From contig CAWBTA010000015.1 in NCBI GenBank assembly GCA_963791625.1, positions 434,001-498,000 of the forward strand: 64,000 nucleotides of DNA, written 5' to 3'. The notes beneath the pieces are model-generated. The model did not search any database. It was not told where the DNA came from and saw only the letters and a list, made by a program, of their open reading frames with translations. Both the position numbers and the translations under genes were made by a program. Each line of letters starts with the position of its first letter. Position 1 is the first letter of the stretch. Positions 53,277-62,900 of the stretch are shown here, piece after piece. This stretch comes from JANMCE01 sp963791625. Its GTDB lineage: Bacteria; Actinomycetota; Acidimicrobiia; Acidimicrobiales; Ilumatobacteraceae.

Positions 53277-54233
53277 TCATTTTTGGCCGGAGGCCAGCGC
53301 GTGCCACAGGGCCCGGTAGCTGCGATACTCGATGTCGTCGGTGATGTAGCCGCTGGCGACGAGCTCACGGTGGAAGCGGGGCAAGTTGCGCATGGGGATG
53401 CCGCTGTCACAGTGGTGGGCGAGATGCCACCCAATCCAGTAAGGCACCACGGTGGTGCGAGCGAGCCAATGCTGACGCACCGTATGGGTCGTCTGCCGAC
53501 GGTCCTTCGATCGTTGCATGCCTCCGTGCTCGGCGACGGAACGCAGGCGGTTGATCACCCGCCACACCGTCATGTACGGCACGAACCAGAGCAGCCAGTA
53601 GACCAGCGGATAGCCCGCCGCCGCGGACGCAACGGCCAGGAGCAACTGCACGCCATAGATCTTGAGCACCGTTCGCTTCGCCCGCACATCGCCATTCTTG
53701 AGTGTCGATAGTTGCTGTTTCAACAACTTCCACCCCGTCTGCCCAGTGGCATCCCGCACCAGCTTTCGGCGGAAGGATTCCTTCGGGATCGGGTACCCGG
53801 CGTAGAGCGGCATGTCGGGTTCCTCCGGACCGAACTCTTCGCGGTGATGCGCCATGTGGACACGTCGATAGCCGTCCGTGTTGGTGAAGCCGACGTAGCC
53901 AAGCAGCCAACGGCCGACAAGATCGTTAGCCTTGCGATTGCGGAACAACAGGCGGTGCGCTGCCTCGTGCATCAAGGCCGCAAGCTGCGCGTGGGAGCGA
54001 CCCATCAGCAAGAACGCGCCGACCCACGCGAATGGGTTGTGCAACCAGATTGCGCCGCCGATCACGAGAGCCATCTGCGCGAAACAACTGACGACCGAGA
54101 CGGCGTTGCGCAGTGACGGAATCCGGCGAAGGTCTTCACGCAGATCGGCAACGGCGCGGCCGCTCGGCAAGATCCGCCCGTCGGCTCGGGGCGTGGGCAA
54201 TCGCTCGGAAGATGGCACCATGGTCACTGCCAT
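53277..54233 (-). CDS. Fatty-acid desaturase-family protein
   Basis: 318 residues. The three histidine boxes are HEAAH (in AALMHEAAHRLLF), HMAHH (YRRVHMAHHREEF) and HLAHH (GWHLAHHCDSGIP), with the pair of membrane-helix regions between them (MALVIGGAIWLHN..., LLLAVASAAAGYPLVYWLLW). It may desaturate or hydroxylate membrane lipids using di-iron and O2. It stands alone, convergent with glnII and divergent from the ClC gene. Confidence 0.9.
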   Translation of the reverse strand: MAVTMVPSSERLPTPRADGRILPSGRAVADLREDLRRIPSLRNAVSVVSCFAQMALVIGGAIWLHNPFAWVGAFLLMGRSHAQLAALMHEAAHRLLFRNRKANDLVGRWLLGYVGFTNTDGYRRVHMAHHREEFGPEEPDMPLYAGYPIPKESFRRKLVRDATGQTGWKLLKQQLSTLKNGDVRAKRTVLKIYGVQLLLAVASAAAGYPLVYWLLWFVPYMTVWRVINRLRSVAEHGGMQRSKDRRQTTHTVRQHWLARTTVVPYWIGWHLAHHCDSGIPMRNLPRFHRELVASGYITDDIEYRSYRALWHALASGQK

Positions 54234-54281
54234 GTCACCAGCCTATGGCCGAATGCCTCCGAAACCGGCGAGAATGTGCCG

Positions 54282-55499
54282 ATGCGAAAACGGCTGGGCG
54301 GAATCATCGAGCCGTTGATCACGGCCGCCGCCGTTGGCGTCATCGCCGGCGCGGGCGCCGCGGCGTTCCTGCACAGCCTGGCGTGGGCGACCCGGTCACG
54401 AGAGCATCACCACTGGCTGCTCTGGCTGCTGCCAGTCGCCGGTTTCGCCATCGGACTCGCGTATCACTACGGCGCGGGCCGGGCATCGGGCGGAAACAAT
54501 CTGGTGCTCGATGAGATCCACGCACCCAACGAGCACCTGCCTCGCCGGTTGGCGCCGCTCATCCTGATTGCAGCGGTTGTCACCCAGTTGTTCGGCGGGT
54601 CCGCCGGACGCGAGGGGGTGGCAGTGCAGGTCTCGGCCGGGCTGAGCGACCATCTCACGCGTCTTCGCAAGCGGGCGCCAGCTGATCGTCGTGGGCTGTT
54701 GGTGATCGCCATCGCGGCGGGTTTCGGCGCGGTGTTCGGCACTCCGATTGCCGGTGCGATCTTCGCCCTTGAAGTGCCCACTGTCGGTCGGTTGCGCGGC
54801 GGGCGGCTACTCCTGCCGTGCCTGTTGTCGGCGCTGATCGGAGATCGAGTCACCAGAGCGTTCGGCATCGTGCACGACGTCAATCCGACGTTCCCGACCT
54901 TCGCCATGACCGGGCGCCACGCTGCCCAAGTGGCGGGCCTGGCCGTCGGGTGCGGTGTCGTCGCGTTGGCGTTCATTGCAGCCGTTCGCGTCGTGAAGCA
55001 GGCCTCGTCCAACATCGGCTGGCCACCCTTGCGACCCGTGGCCGGTGGCCTCGTGATCATTGCGATGGTTGGCCTCGCCCACTCCCGCGCCTACCTCGGG
55101 TTGTCCGTCCCGCTCGGATCGCTCGCCTTGGCGGGCACGCAAGTGGGCGTCTCGATGTTTGCGTGGAAGCTCGGCTTCACGGCGGTCACACTCGGCAGCG
55201 GGTTCCAGGGCGGAGAGGTCACGCCGCTGTTTGTCATGGGCGCCACCATGGCTGCCGCCGTCGGCCCCCACCTTGGCCTACCGGTCGGCGCCGCCGCTTC
55301 AATTGGTTTCGTGGCCGTCTTCGCCGCGGCCTCGAACACCCCGCTCGCGTGCACGGTGCTGGCCGTCGAGCTGTTCGGCGGCAACATCCTGCCGGCCGCG
55401 GCAATTGCCTGCGCCGTCGCCACGTTGGTGTCCACCCGTCGCTCGATCTACAGCGCCCAGCGATTCACGACGGACGTTTCACACTCGGACGCTATGTAG
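54282..55499 (+). CDS. ClC-family chloride/proton antiporter or channel
   Basis: About 405 residues from ATG 54282; GTG 54276 is two codons upstream. GGSAGREGVAVQVSAG matches the GREGP selectivity motif with P replaced by V, and GSGFQGGEVTPLFVMG carries the second conserved segment. FGAVFGTPIAGAIFALEV is the third. About ten to twelve membrane helices are present. The family is homodimeric. Because the proline of GKEGP is lost and the gating Glu of GREG is kept, ion selectivity may differ. It is divergent from the desaturase gene. Confidence 0.9.
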   Translation: MRKRLGGIIEPLITAAAVGVIAGAGAAAFLHSLAWATRSREHHHWLLWLLPVAGFAIGLAYHYGAGRASGGNNLVLDEIHAPNEHLPRRLAPLILIAAVVTQLFGGSAGREGVAVQVSAGLSDHLTRLRKRAPADRRGLLVIAIAAGFGAVFGTPIAGAIFALEVPTVGRLRGGRLLLPCLLSALIGDRVTRAFGIVHDVNPTFPTFAMTGRHAAQVAGLAVGCGVVALAFIAAVRVVKQASSNIGWPPLRPVAGGLVIIAMVGLAHSRAYLGLSVPLGSLALAGTQVGVSMFAWKLGFTAVTLGSGFQGGEVTPLFVMGATMAAAVGPHLGLPVGAAASIGFVAVFAAASNTPLACTVLAVELFGGNILPAAAIACAVATLVSTRRSIYSAQRFTTDVSHSDAM

Positions 55500-56079
55500 A
55501 CGGCGGCGGGCTTGGTGGCGAGAACGGTGCTGGCGGCGGCGGAGGTGGGACGGACAAACCGGCCGGACCCGGCGACGACGGGTTCACGACGGGAGTCCAG
55601 GGTTCATCGGGACGACGCACGAGGCGATGATGGCGATTGCCGCCCCGGAGGCCCATACGCGCCGCGACGAAGACCGAAATCCCCCAGAACCCTACGGAGA
55701 TGGGATCTTCCTGGATGCCGATCTTGATCAGGCGCGCTGCTGAGGTGACGCCGAGCCAGACCGGGATCGAGGCCCCCCTGCCGCTCTTGGCGAACTCCGC
55801 CACTGCGAGCGAACGCACGATGAAGTACTCCGACATCAACACGGTCAGCACAGCAATGACTCCAGCGATCACCGCAGCGCTCTTGCCCGGGATACGTATT
55901 CCTTCGAGTACGCCGTACGCGATGAGCGCACCAATGCCAAGCGCGCCGTAGATGAACTGGATATGGGCGAAGAACACAATCGCCCACCAGATGCCGCCTC
56001 CGACGATGCCGGCAGCCACGCCGTACACAATCCCCATCGCGACGTTCGGTTTCTGTGCTTCGGCAAACGGCAAAGTCAT
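55492..56079 (-). CDS. Small polytopic membrane protein with Pro-rich tail
   Basis: 195 residues from ATG 56079. Four hydrophobic segments: VAMGIVYGVAAGIVGGGIWW with a following helix, FIYGALGIGALIAYGVLEGI, SAAVIAGVIAVLTVLMSEYF and ISVGFWGISVFVAARMGL. The C-terminal 30 residues are Pro/Ser/Gly-rich (VPPPPPPAPFSPPSPPPS). No family recognised. Its stop overlaps the ClC stop by eight bases, convergent. Confidence 0.75.
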   Translation of the reverse strand: MTLPFAEAQKPNVAMGIVYGVAAGIVGGGIWWAIVFFAHIQFIYGALGIGALIAYGVLEGIRIPGKSAAVIAGVIAVLTVLMSEYFIVRSLAVAEFAKSGRGASIPVWLGVTSAARLIKIGIQEDPISVGFWGISVFVAARMGLRGGNRHHRLVRRPDEPWTPVVNPSSPGPAGLSVPPPPPPAPFSPPSPPPST

Positions 56080-56131
56080 CGGCGCAAGCTATAGCGGGCG
56101 AGGCGCTGGCAGTGCCGTTCTGAAAACAGAG

Positions 56132-56179
56132 AAACGGCCGTCCGCACCTCAACCAGAGTGAAGGTGCGGACGGCCGTTT
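56132..56179 (-). terminator. 18-bp perfect hairpin after the degenerate GGDEF gene
   Basis: AAACGGCCGTCCGCACCT (56132-56149) is exactly complementary to 56162-56179, with a 12-base loop. It is 26 bases beyond the stop of the minus-strand GGDEF gene and ends in TTT on that strand, so it probably terminates the aat-mutase-GGDEF transcript before the next minus-strand gene. Confidence 0.85.
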
Positions 56180-56205
56180 GCAGTGATCCCACCACGGGGA
56201 ACGGG

Positions 56206-56889
56206 CTAGCTCGCGGTGGCAACCTCAATGCGGGCCTGGGGCCATTCGGCCGCGGTGCCCAAGGCTTCCTCCGTTTTGGCCAGCAGTTCGGCCGAGTTGA
56301 AGGCATGCGCCGGGTAGCAGGCGATTCCCGCCCACTGCACCATGGTGGCGTCGACCTCGCCGAGACAGCGGCGAAGACGCTCGAGCGTCCAAACCGCACC
56401 GTCTTCGGGCGTGTCTTCGAGGATGAACGCGAACCGGCCGTCATCAAGGTGGCAGGCAATGTCGGAGTCACGCAGCGTCGTGCGAATGGCATGTGAGACC
56501 TTCACCATGTCGGCCGGAATGCTGCGGTCGGGGCCGGCCGAGACCGACACGAGCGCAACCGAAACCGGGCGAAGGTGACGCTTGGCCGCTAACACGCGAG
56601 TGTCGATAGTGGCCTTGAAATACTTCTCGTTGAAAAGACCGGTCACCGAATGGTTGATCGGCTCGTCGGACGGCATCACCGGCAGTGCACCGTGGGACGC
56701 GGCAACGGTGGCGGCCGATGGGGCGGAGACTGCGGGTTTGCGGGCGGCGACAAAACCGAGCGCAGCAGATGCGAGCGCAAACAGTCCGGCCGCAAGCGAG
56801 AAGGCCTTCTGGCCGTCAAGCATTCCTGCGAGACCCGCTACCAGACCGAGACCGCCGGCGAGAAGGGCGACCAGCTGTACCTTCTTCAT
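56206..56889 (-). CDS. Degenerate GGDEF-domain protein
   Basis: 227 residues. Two N-terminal membrane helices (LVALLAGGLGLVAGLAGML and LAAGLFALASAALGFVAA) precede a GGDEF fold that starts HSVTGLFNEKYFKATIDTRV. At the place of the GG(D/E)EF motif the sequence is HLDDGRFAFILEDTPED, so the catalytic glycines and metal residues are absent. It therefore should not make c-di-GMP but could bind a nucleotide or act as scaffold. Its start overlaps the mutase stop by four bases. Confidence 0.8.
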   Translation of the reverse strand: MKKVQLVALLAGGLGLVAGLAGMLDGQKAFSLAAGLFALASAALGFVAARKPAVSAPSAATVAASHGALPVMPSDEPINHSVTGLFNEKYFKATIDTRVLAAKRHLRPVSVALVSVSAGPDRSIPADMVKVSHAIRTTLRDSDIACHLDDGRFAFILEDTPEDGAVWTLERLRRCLGEVDATMVQWAGIACYPAHAFNSAELLAKTEEALGTAAEWPQARIEVATAS

Positions 56890-58883
56890 GCCACACCTGC
56901 TCGATGAAGCTCCGCAATGCCCACAATGTCGTTCATGATCTTTCCTAGCTCGAAATCTTTCGGTGTGTAGACAGCTGCAACCCCGGCAGCAAGGAGTGCT
57001 TCCCGATCCGATTCAGGGATGATGCCACCAACGATCACAGGTGCATCAACTCCTTGCGCCCGCAAGCACTCGAGAACGGAGGGGACCAGCGACAAGTGGC
57101 TGCCCGACAGAATGGACAAACCAACGACATCGGGGTCTTCGTCCCGAGCCGTCGCGGCAATCTGCGCGGGCGTAGAACGAATACCCGAGTAGATCACTTC
57201 CATTCCTGCATCTCGTGCGGCCACAGCTATCTGTTCGGCACCGTTGCTATGTCCATCAAGGCCTGGCTTGGCAATTAAAAGACGAATTCTTCCGCCGGGC
57301 ATCATTTCGACCCGTTTTTCCACATTTTTCCGCAAGTTTTGGCTCCTGCCGAGCGCGGCTGCGACACCGGTCGGCGCGCGGAACTCGCCGAACACCTCCC
57401 GCAGCACGTCGGCCCACTCCCCTGTCGTTCCTCCTGCCCGAGCCAAAGCAAGCGTCGCGTGCATGATGTTTTCGTCCGTTTTCGCAGCCCGACGCAGCTC
57501 GTGCAGCGCCTCGGCGACCCCCGTTGCATTGCGGTTGGCCCGCCAGGTGGCCAACTCGGCGACCTCCACGGCTTCGCGGGCTGGATCGACCGACAGGATC
57601 GAACTCTCGCCAGCCAAGGGGGACTGCGCCGTCTCGGTAAAGCGGTTCACGCCGACCACGACCTGCTCGCCGCTCTCAATTCTTCTGGTTCGATCAGCCA
57701 GGCTGGACACGAGGCGGCCCTTCATCACCTCAATCGCTTCGAACGCGCCGCCGAGTGCCAGCACGTCGTCCAGTTCGGTCTGAGCTGCAGCTTTGAGATC
57801 CGCGGTGCGAGCCTCGATCACGAGTGAGCCGTCGAAGATGTCCTCGTACTCGAGCAGATCGGTTTCGTACGCCAACACCTGCTGCATCCGCAACGCCCAC
57901 TGCTGATCCCATGGCGTCGGCAAACCCAGCGCCTCGTTCCACGCCGGAAGTTGCACCGACCGCGCCCGTGCCGACTTTGACAGGGTGACCGCCAGCATCT
58001 CCAGCACGATGCGCTGCACGTTGTTTTCGGGCTGGGCCTCGGTGAGTCCGAGGCTGTTCACCTGAACCCCGTAGCGGAAGCGGCGGGCCTTGGCATCCGT
58101 AACCCCGTAGCGATCACGGCCGATCTCGTCCCACATCTCGGTCATGGCCCGCAGCTTGCAGACCTCCTCCACGAATCGAATACCCGCGTTCACGAAGAAG
58201 CTGATGGAGGCAAAAACGTCGCTGAACTTTTCGGGCGCGACCTGGCCCGAGTCGCGGACTGCGTCGAGTACGCCGATGGCGGTCGCCATCGAAAACGCGA
58301 TCTCTTGCACCGGCGTCGCTCCCGCCTCCTGCAGGTGATACGAGCACACGTTCATCGGGTTCCAGTTGGGCGCGTAGTGCGCACACCAGGCGATCATGTC
58401 GACGATCAGCCGCCGACTCGCCGCCGGAGGAAAGATGTACGTACCCCGCGACAGGTACTCCTTCACGATGTCGTTCTGTGTCGTGCCTCGTAGCGCTTCC
58501 GGGGCGGCCCCCTGCTCCGTCGCGTTCGCGACATAAAGCCCGAACAGCCAGGCTGCGGTGGCATTGATGGTCATCGACGTGTTCATGGTGGCCGGCGCGA
58601 TGCCATCCATCAACGTACGCATGTGGCCGAGGTGCGCCACCGGCACGCCAACTTTGCCCACCTCGCCAGCGGCCATAGGCGAGTCCGGGTCGTACCCCGT
58701 CTGGGTCGGCAGGTCGAAAGCGATCGACAACCCGGTCTGTCCCTTGGACAGATTGGTGCGGTACAACGCGTTGGAAGCCGACGCCGACGAATGCCCCGAA
58801 TAGGTGCGCATAAGCCATGTCATGCCTCGTTCGGTCGCTACCGCTCCGTCTCTCTCGGACTCGCTTCGCTCGGACAACGCCAT
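56886..58883 (-). CDS. B12-dependent acyl-CoA mutase, ethylmalonyl-CoA mutase/MeaA type
   Basis: 665 residues, with both mutase barrel and cobalamin domain on one chain. The start region LMRTYSGHSSASASNALYRT, GQTGLSIAFDLPTQTGYDPD and TMNTSMTINATAAWLFGLYV are substrate-barrel signatures. The B12 base-off motif is KPGLDGHSNGAEQIAVAARD near residue 535, then GLSILSGSHLSLVPSVLECL. The GLDGHSNGAEQ form is that of ethylmalonyl-CoA mutase (annotated MeaA in Streptomyces) rather than ordinary methylmalonyl-CoA mutase. No other ethylmalonyl-pathway gene is in the window. Confidence 0.92.
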   Translation of the reverse strand: MALSERSESERDGAVATERGMTWLMRTYSGHSSASASNALYRTNLSKGQTGLSIAFDLPTQTGYDPDSPMAAGEVGKVGVPVAHLGHMRTLMDGIAPATMNTSMTINATAAWLFGLYVANATEQGAAPEALRGTTQNDIVKEYLSRGTYIFPPAASRRLIVDMIAWCAHYAPNWNPMNVCSYHLQEAGATPVQEIAFSMATAIGVLDAVRDSGQVAPEKFSDVFASISFFVNAGIRFVEEVCKLRAMTEMWDEIGRDRYGVTDAKARRFRYGVQVNSLGLTEAQPENNVQRIVLEMLAVTLSKSARARSVQLPAWNEALGLPTPWDQQWALRMQQVLAYETDLLEYEDIFDGSLVIEARTADLKAAAQTELDDVLALGGAFEAIEVMKGRLVSSLADRTRRIESGEQVVVGVNRFTETAQSPLAGESSILSVDPAREAVEVAELATWRANRNATGVAEALHELRRAAKTDENIMHATLALARAGGTTGEWADVLREVFGEFRAPTGVAAALGRSQNLRKNVEKRVEMMPGGRIRLLIAKPGLDGHSNGAEQIAVAARDAGMEVIYSGIRSTPAQIAATARDEDPDVVGLSILSGSHLSLVPSVLECLRAQGVDAPVIVGGIIPESDREALLAAGVAAVYTPKDFELGKIMNDIVGIAELHRAGVA

Positions 58884-58895
58884 AACTATCTAGCT

Positions 58896-59660
58896 TTACA
58901 GGTGCCAGTGGGTGTCGGTATGAAGAGCGTGGTCGAGGCGGTGGAGGTACTCGGCGCGGGGGATGTCGATGACGCCGAGGGAGGCGAGGTGGTCCGTTTT
59001 CCACTGCACGTCCAGCAGCGTGAAGCCCCCCACTCTTAGACGTTCGACCAACGCCACCAGGGCCACCTTGGACGCATCGGTGGCGTCGTGGAACATGCTT
59101 TCGCCGGCGAACAGCCCGTTGATGGCCAGGCCGTAGAGGCCGCCGACGAGGCGGTCGTTGCGCCAGACCTCCACCGAATGGGCCCAGCCCAGATCATGCA
59201 GCGACGTGTAGGCCTCAATGAACGGACGGTCGATCCAGCCGTGAGGGCGGTTCGGGTCGGCGCACCGCTCCATAACGGCGCGAAACGACGTATCGACGGT
59301 CACGTCAAATCGGCCGCGGCTCTTGCGCAACGATCTGCTGACGATGAGCTGGTCCAGCGGCAGTATGCCGCGAGGATTCGGAGACCACCATCCGAGCCGA
59401 CGGCGGGTGAGCGGCATCGGGAACAGCCCGATGCGATACGCCGACAGGATCGTGCCCGCTTCGAGGTCTCCGCCCCCGCACACCAGATCGTCCGGAGCAT
59501 CGAGTGGAAACGGCAACTCCCAACGGCTCGGCGGCGGTTCAACGGGTTGGCGCGCCCCGCCACCCCGTCCGGACACGTGCTCCTCCACCGGACGAAGGGT
59601 AGCAGCCGCCCGATTTGTCAGGAATGCGTCTCGTTCTTGAGATTCGTTGACACCCGCCAC
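58896..59660 (-). CDS. aat: Leucyl/phenylalanyl-tRNA--protein transferase
   Basis: 254 residues from GTG 59660 (other in-frame starts are possible up to FPLDAPDD). Aat transfers Leu or Phe to N-terminal Arg/Lys of proteins for the N-end rule. Family motifs: LVCGGGDLEAGTILSAYRIG, LFPMPLTRRRLGWWSPNPRG, GWIDRPFIEAYTSLHDLGWA HSVEVW, and the LYGLAINGLFAGESMFHDAT segment. It is 12 bases upstream of the mutase start. A protein-degradation partner such as ClpS is not in the window. Confidence 0.92.
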   Translation of the reverse strand: MAGVNESQERDAFLTNRAAATLRPVEEHVSGRGGGARQPVEPPPSRWELPFPLDAPDDLVCGGGDLEAGTILSAYRIGLFPMPLTRRRLGWWSPNPRGILPLDQLIVSRSLRKSRGRFDVTVDTSFRAVMERCADPNRPHGWIDRPFIEAYTSLHDLGWAHSVEVWRNDRLVGGLYGLAINGLFAGESMFHDATDASKVALVALVERLRVGGFTLLDVQWKTDHLASLGVIDIPRAEYLHRLDHALHTDTHWHL

Positions 59661-59911
59661 GGGCAGTCCTTAGAGGATCTCCGAGCACATCCATAATTCT
59701 TGGGGTACTGACGACAGCAGCACCCGCTCATCGAATCGTTCTTCCGCTCCAGAAGATCTCAAATCCTTAACCGCCACGATACGCAGTCTTGACGAACCAG
59801 AAGGAGTCGCACGAACTAGGGCCAGACGACTCTCGACACCCCTGGTTTGAATCGGAAAAAGTCGATGCGACCTCGGAAAGACAGCCGAACAATCCGCAGG
59901 GTGAGGGAATA

Positions 59912-62900
59912 ATGTGCACTGCCTGTAGCCAATCAATCGCTCACGATGGCGTCTGCGGCAATCCGGCGTGCCCGACCCGACTCGGTCATGGCGTGCTCAC
60001 GCTCGGTGCACCCCTGCAGTCACCGGCCCCGACCACCTTTGCCCCCCCGCGTCCGACCATGCGCTTGGCTGCCCCGGCGCCCAGGACCCTTCCGCCGAAC
60101 CTCAACGGTCCTCTGGTGCGCATCCCCGAAGGACGTGCCGCGGCAGTCAACGCGTTGCTTGAGGAGCGGGCGCGTCTGGCCCGGGAGCGGGCCGCCGTCG
60201 ACGACGCCGACAAGCACCTCCTCCGAGCGGCGCAGAAGGCCGGCGGACGCACCGCGCCCCCCGGCGATCTACTCTTTCCGGCCGGGGATGACCCGAGCGT
60301 CGAATTGCAGGTGCTTCAGACCACGGTAAATGTCCACGTGCATCGACTCACCGACCTCAGCGGCGAAATCAGCGAAATCGAGCGTCAACTCGACACCGTC
60401 GGGCGTTTCAAGAACAAGCGACGCGTTGCCCTCCAGGTGGCGCTCGCCCGCCTGCACTCCGAGATGGACATCACCCGCCAGCGGATCCAACGCTGCGACC
60501 AGCAGGGCCAGGCAGCTGGTGCTGAGCTACGCACGCAACTCACCTCCGAACTGGCTCAGCGGGCCGAACAGATCTCTGCCCTCGACCGATCGTTCGGACA
60601 CGAGAGCCAGCTGCCCTGGGAGCTCAACCGCTGGGACACCTGGCGGGCCAAGGGTGCGAGCTCGGTGGCCGAGATCCGCGTCGGCGCATTGCGCGAGGCG
60701 CTGGCCGGCGAACCACTCGACGTGCCCCTCACCATCCCCTTTATCGGTGGCGGCAAGAGCATCGTCATCAGCAGCGACACCGAGGAGCAGCACGCTCAGG
60801 CCAGCGCCCTCTTGCAGTCGCTCGTGCTCCGTACGGCAGCAATGTTTCCCCAACAGGCCAAGTACACCCTGCTCGATCCCGCCGGTAACGGCCTGGCATT
60901 CCCGATGGCTCGATCGCTCGCCCACCTCGCCTCCAGCTCCGGTGATGTTCGTCGGGACCTCGACGAAGTGAACGCCGAGATCCAACGGATCGTGCGCACC
61001 TACCTCGACCCCAGCCGCCCGTCGTTCGAGGACATTCCGGCCGAGATGCGGCTGGCCGAGCGCTACCACTTCGTGTTCGTCGCCAACTACCCGAACGGCT
61101 ATGACCTTCGGGCCGCAGAGGCGTTGCAGACCATTGCTCGCACCGGCCCCCGAGCTGGCGTCTACGTCATTCAGCACGTCGCAAGGGGCAACAACCGACC
61201 GACCGCGAATGATCTCAGCCGTTTCGATATCGAGGACGCGTGGCGGCTCAACCTCTCCGACGTTGGCCTTCCGCAGGCCGACATCTTCGGCTCGCTCGTG
61301 CTCGACGATGCACCATCGGCATCGCTGCAGGAAGTCATCTTCGACCGACTCAGCGTTGCTCCGCCCCGTGATCAGCCCATTCGGTGGGACGACCTCAACG
61401 CGCTGCCGGAATCCGAGTGGTGGCAGGAGACCAGCACCGATCTCATCTCGGCGCCGATCGGTCGCTTCGGTGCCAGTGAGTCGATGCACATGTGGTTCGG
61501 TACCAACGACTGGGAAGAACGGGCCTGTGTCCACGGGGTGCTGGGCGCCATGCCTGGTGCCGGGAAGTCCACCCTGTTTCACAACCTCATTACCTCGCTC
61601 GCCATCCGCTATAGCCCGGAGGAACTGCGTTTTCACCTCATCGACGGCAAGTACGGCGTGGAGTTCCAGGCCTACCGCAACCTTCCTCATGCATCAGTCG
61701 TATCGCTGCGCACCTCACCGGCACTGTCGCGCAGCGTGCTCGCCGATCTCGTCGAGGAAATGGGCCGCCGCAACACGATGTTCGCCCGGTCAGGCGTTGC
61801 TGATCTGCCCAGCTACCGCCGCCGCGGCCAGCCGCACGGCAACCTACCCCGCGTGCTGCTCGTGGTGGACGAATACCAGCAACTCTTTGACGGCGACCGC
61901 GATGGTGAAGCCTCCGCCAACCTGCTGCGACTGTCGCAGCAGGGTCGAAGCGTCGGCATCCACATGCTGTTGGCGTCGCAGCGTTTCGATACCGCACGAA
62001 TGCTGCACCGCGCCGACATCTTCGGCAACATGCACCTGCGCGTGTCGATGCAACTGGCACAGGCCGACTCGGCCACGCTCACCGATTTCGGCCTGAAGGG
62101 TCGGCGCCTTATCAGCGCCACCTGCGACCGTGTCGGCCGCTTGGTCATGAACGACCGCGCCGGCGACGACGAAGCCAATATCGCCGGCAAAGCTGCCCTG
62201 CTCGATGCCCGTCGACGCGACGAAATCATCGCCATGCTGGCGAGCAAGGCGGCACTGTTGTCGCGTGGTTCGTTCCAGGCCCGCACCGTGGTGTTCAACG
62301 GACCGGCCCAACCCGAACTGCTGAGCAACCCCCACGTGCAGGGACTCCTCCTTCCAGGAGTCTGGCTGGACAGTCATCGGATGGAGGCCCTGGCCCGGGC
62401 CGAACAGCCCGCGGGTGGCTTTGGTGTTCGTGACTGGCTGGCAGCTGAACGACCCGTCGCTCTCTTCGTCGGTCAGGAGTTCAACGTGCGTGGCCACGCC
62501 AACGTGGTGCTGCGCCGTCGCCGCACCGAGCATCTTGCCGTCGTTGGCGAACATCACGAGACGCGTCTCGCCGTTGTGGCCGCTGCGATGATGAGCGCCG
62601 CACTGATCGAGTATCCGACCAACCTCCATGTCTGGACGAACGACCGAAGCGTCGATCGCGCGCCATGGTCAGACGTCTTGGCCTCTACAACCGGGCACCT
62701 CGCCTCGCTCGGCGTTGACGCCCGCATCGGCCGCCGGACCGAAGAATGCACCAGCCTGCTGAATGCAGCCATCGTAGAACTCGACCGACGCGAAACGCTC
62801 TCAGAAGAAGAGCAAAGCGAAGAGCCGACGCTCATGGTCGTGCTGAACGAACCGGACCGGGTGCCAGCGCTCCAACGCACGACCGACGACTACGGCAGTC

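Noticed and set aside
60527..61690. A 387-residue minus-strand open frame opposite the FtsK-like gene
   Set aside because: Composition is that of an antisense shadow; Walker motifs are on the plus strand.
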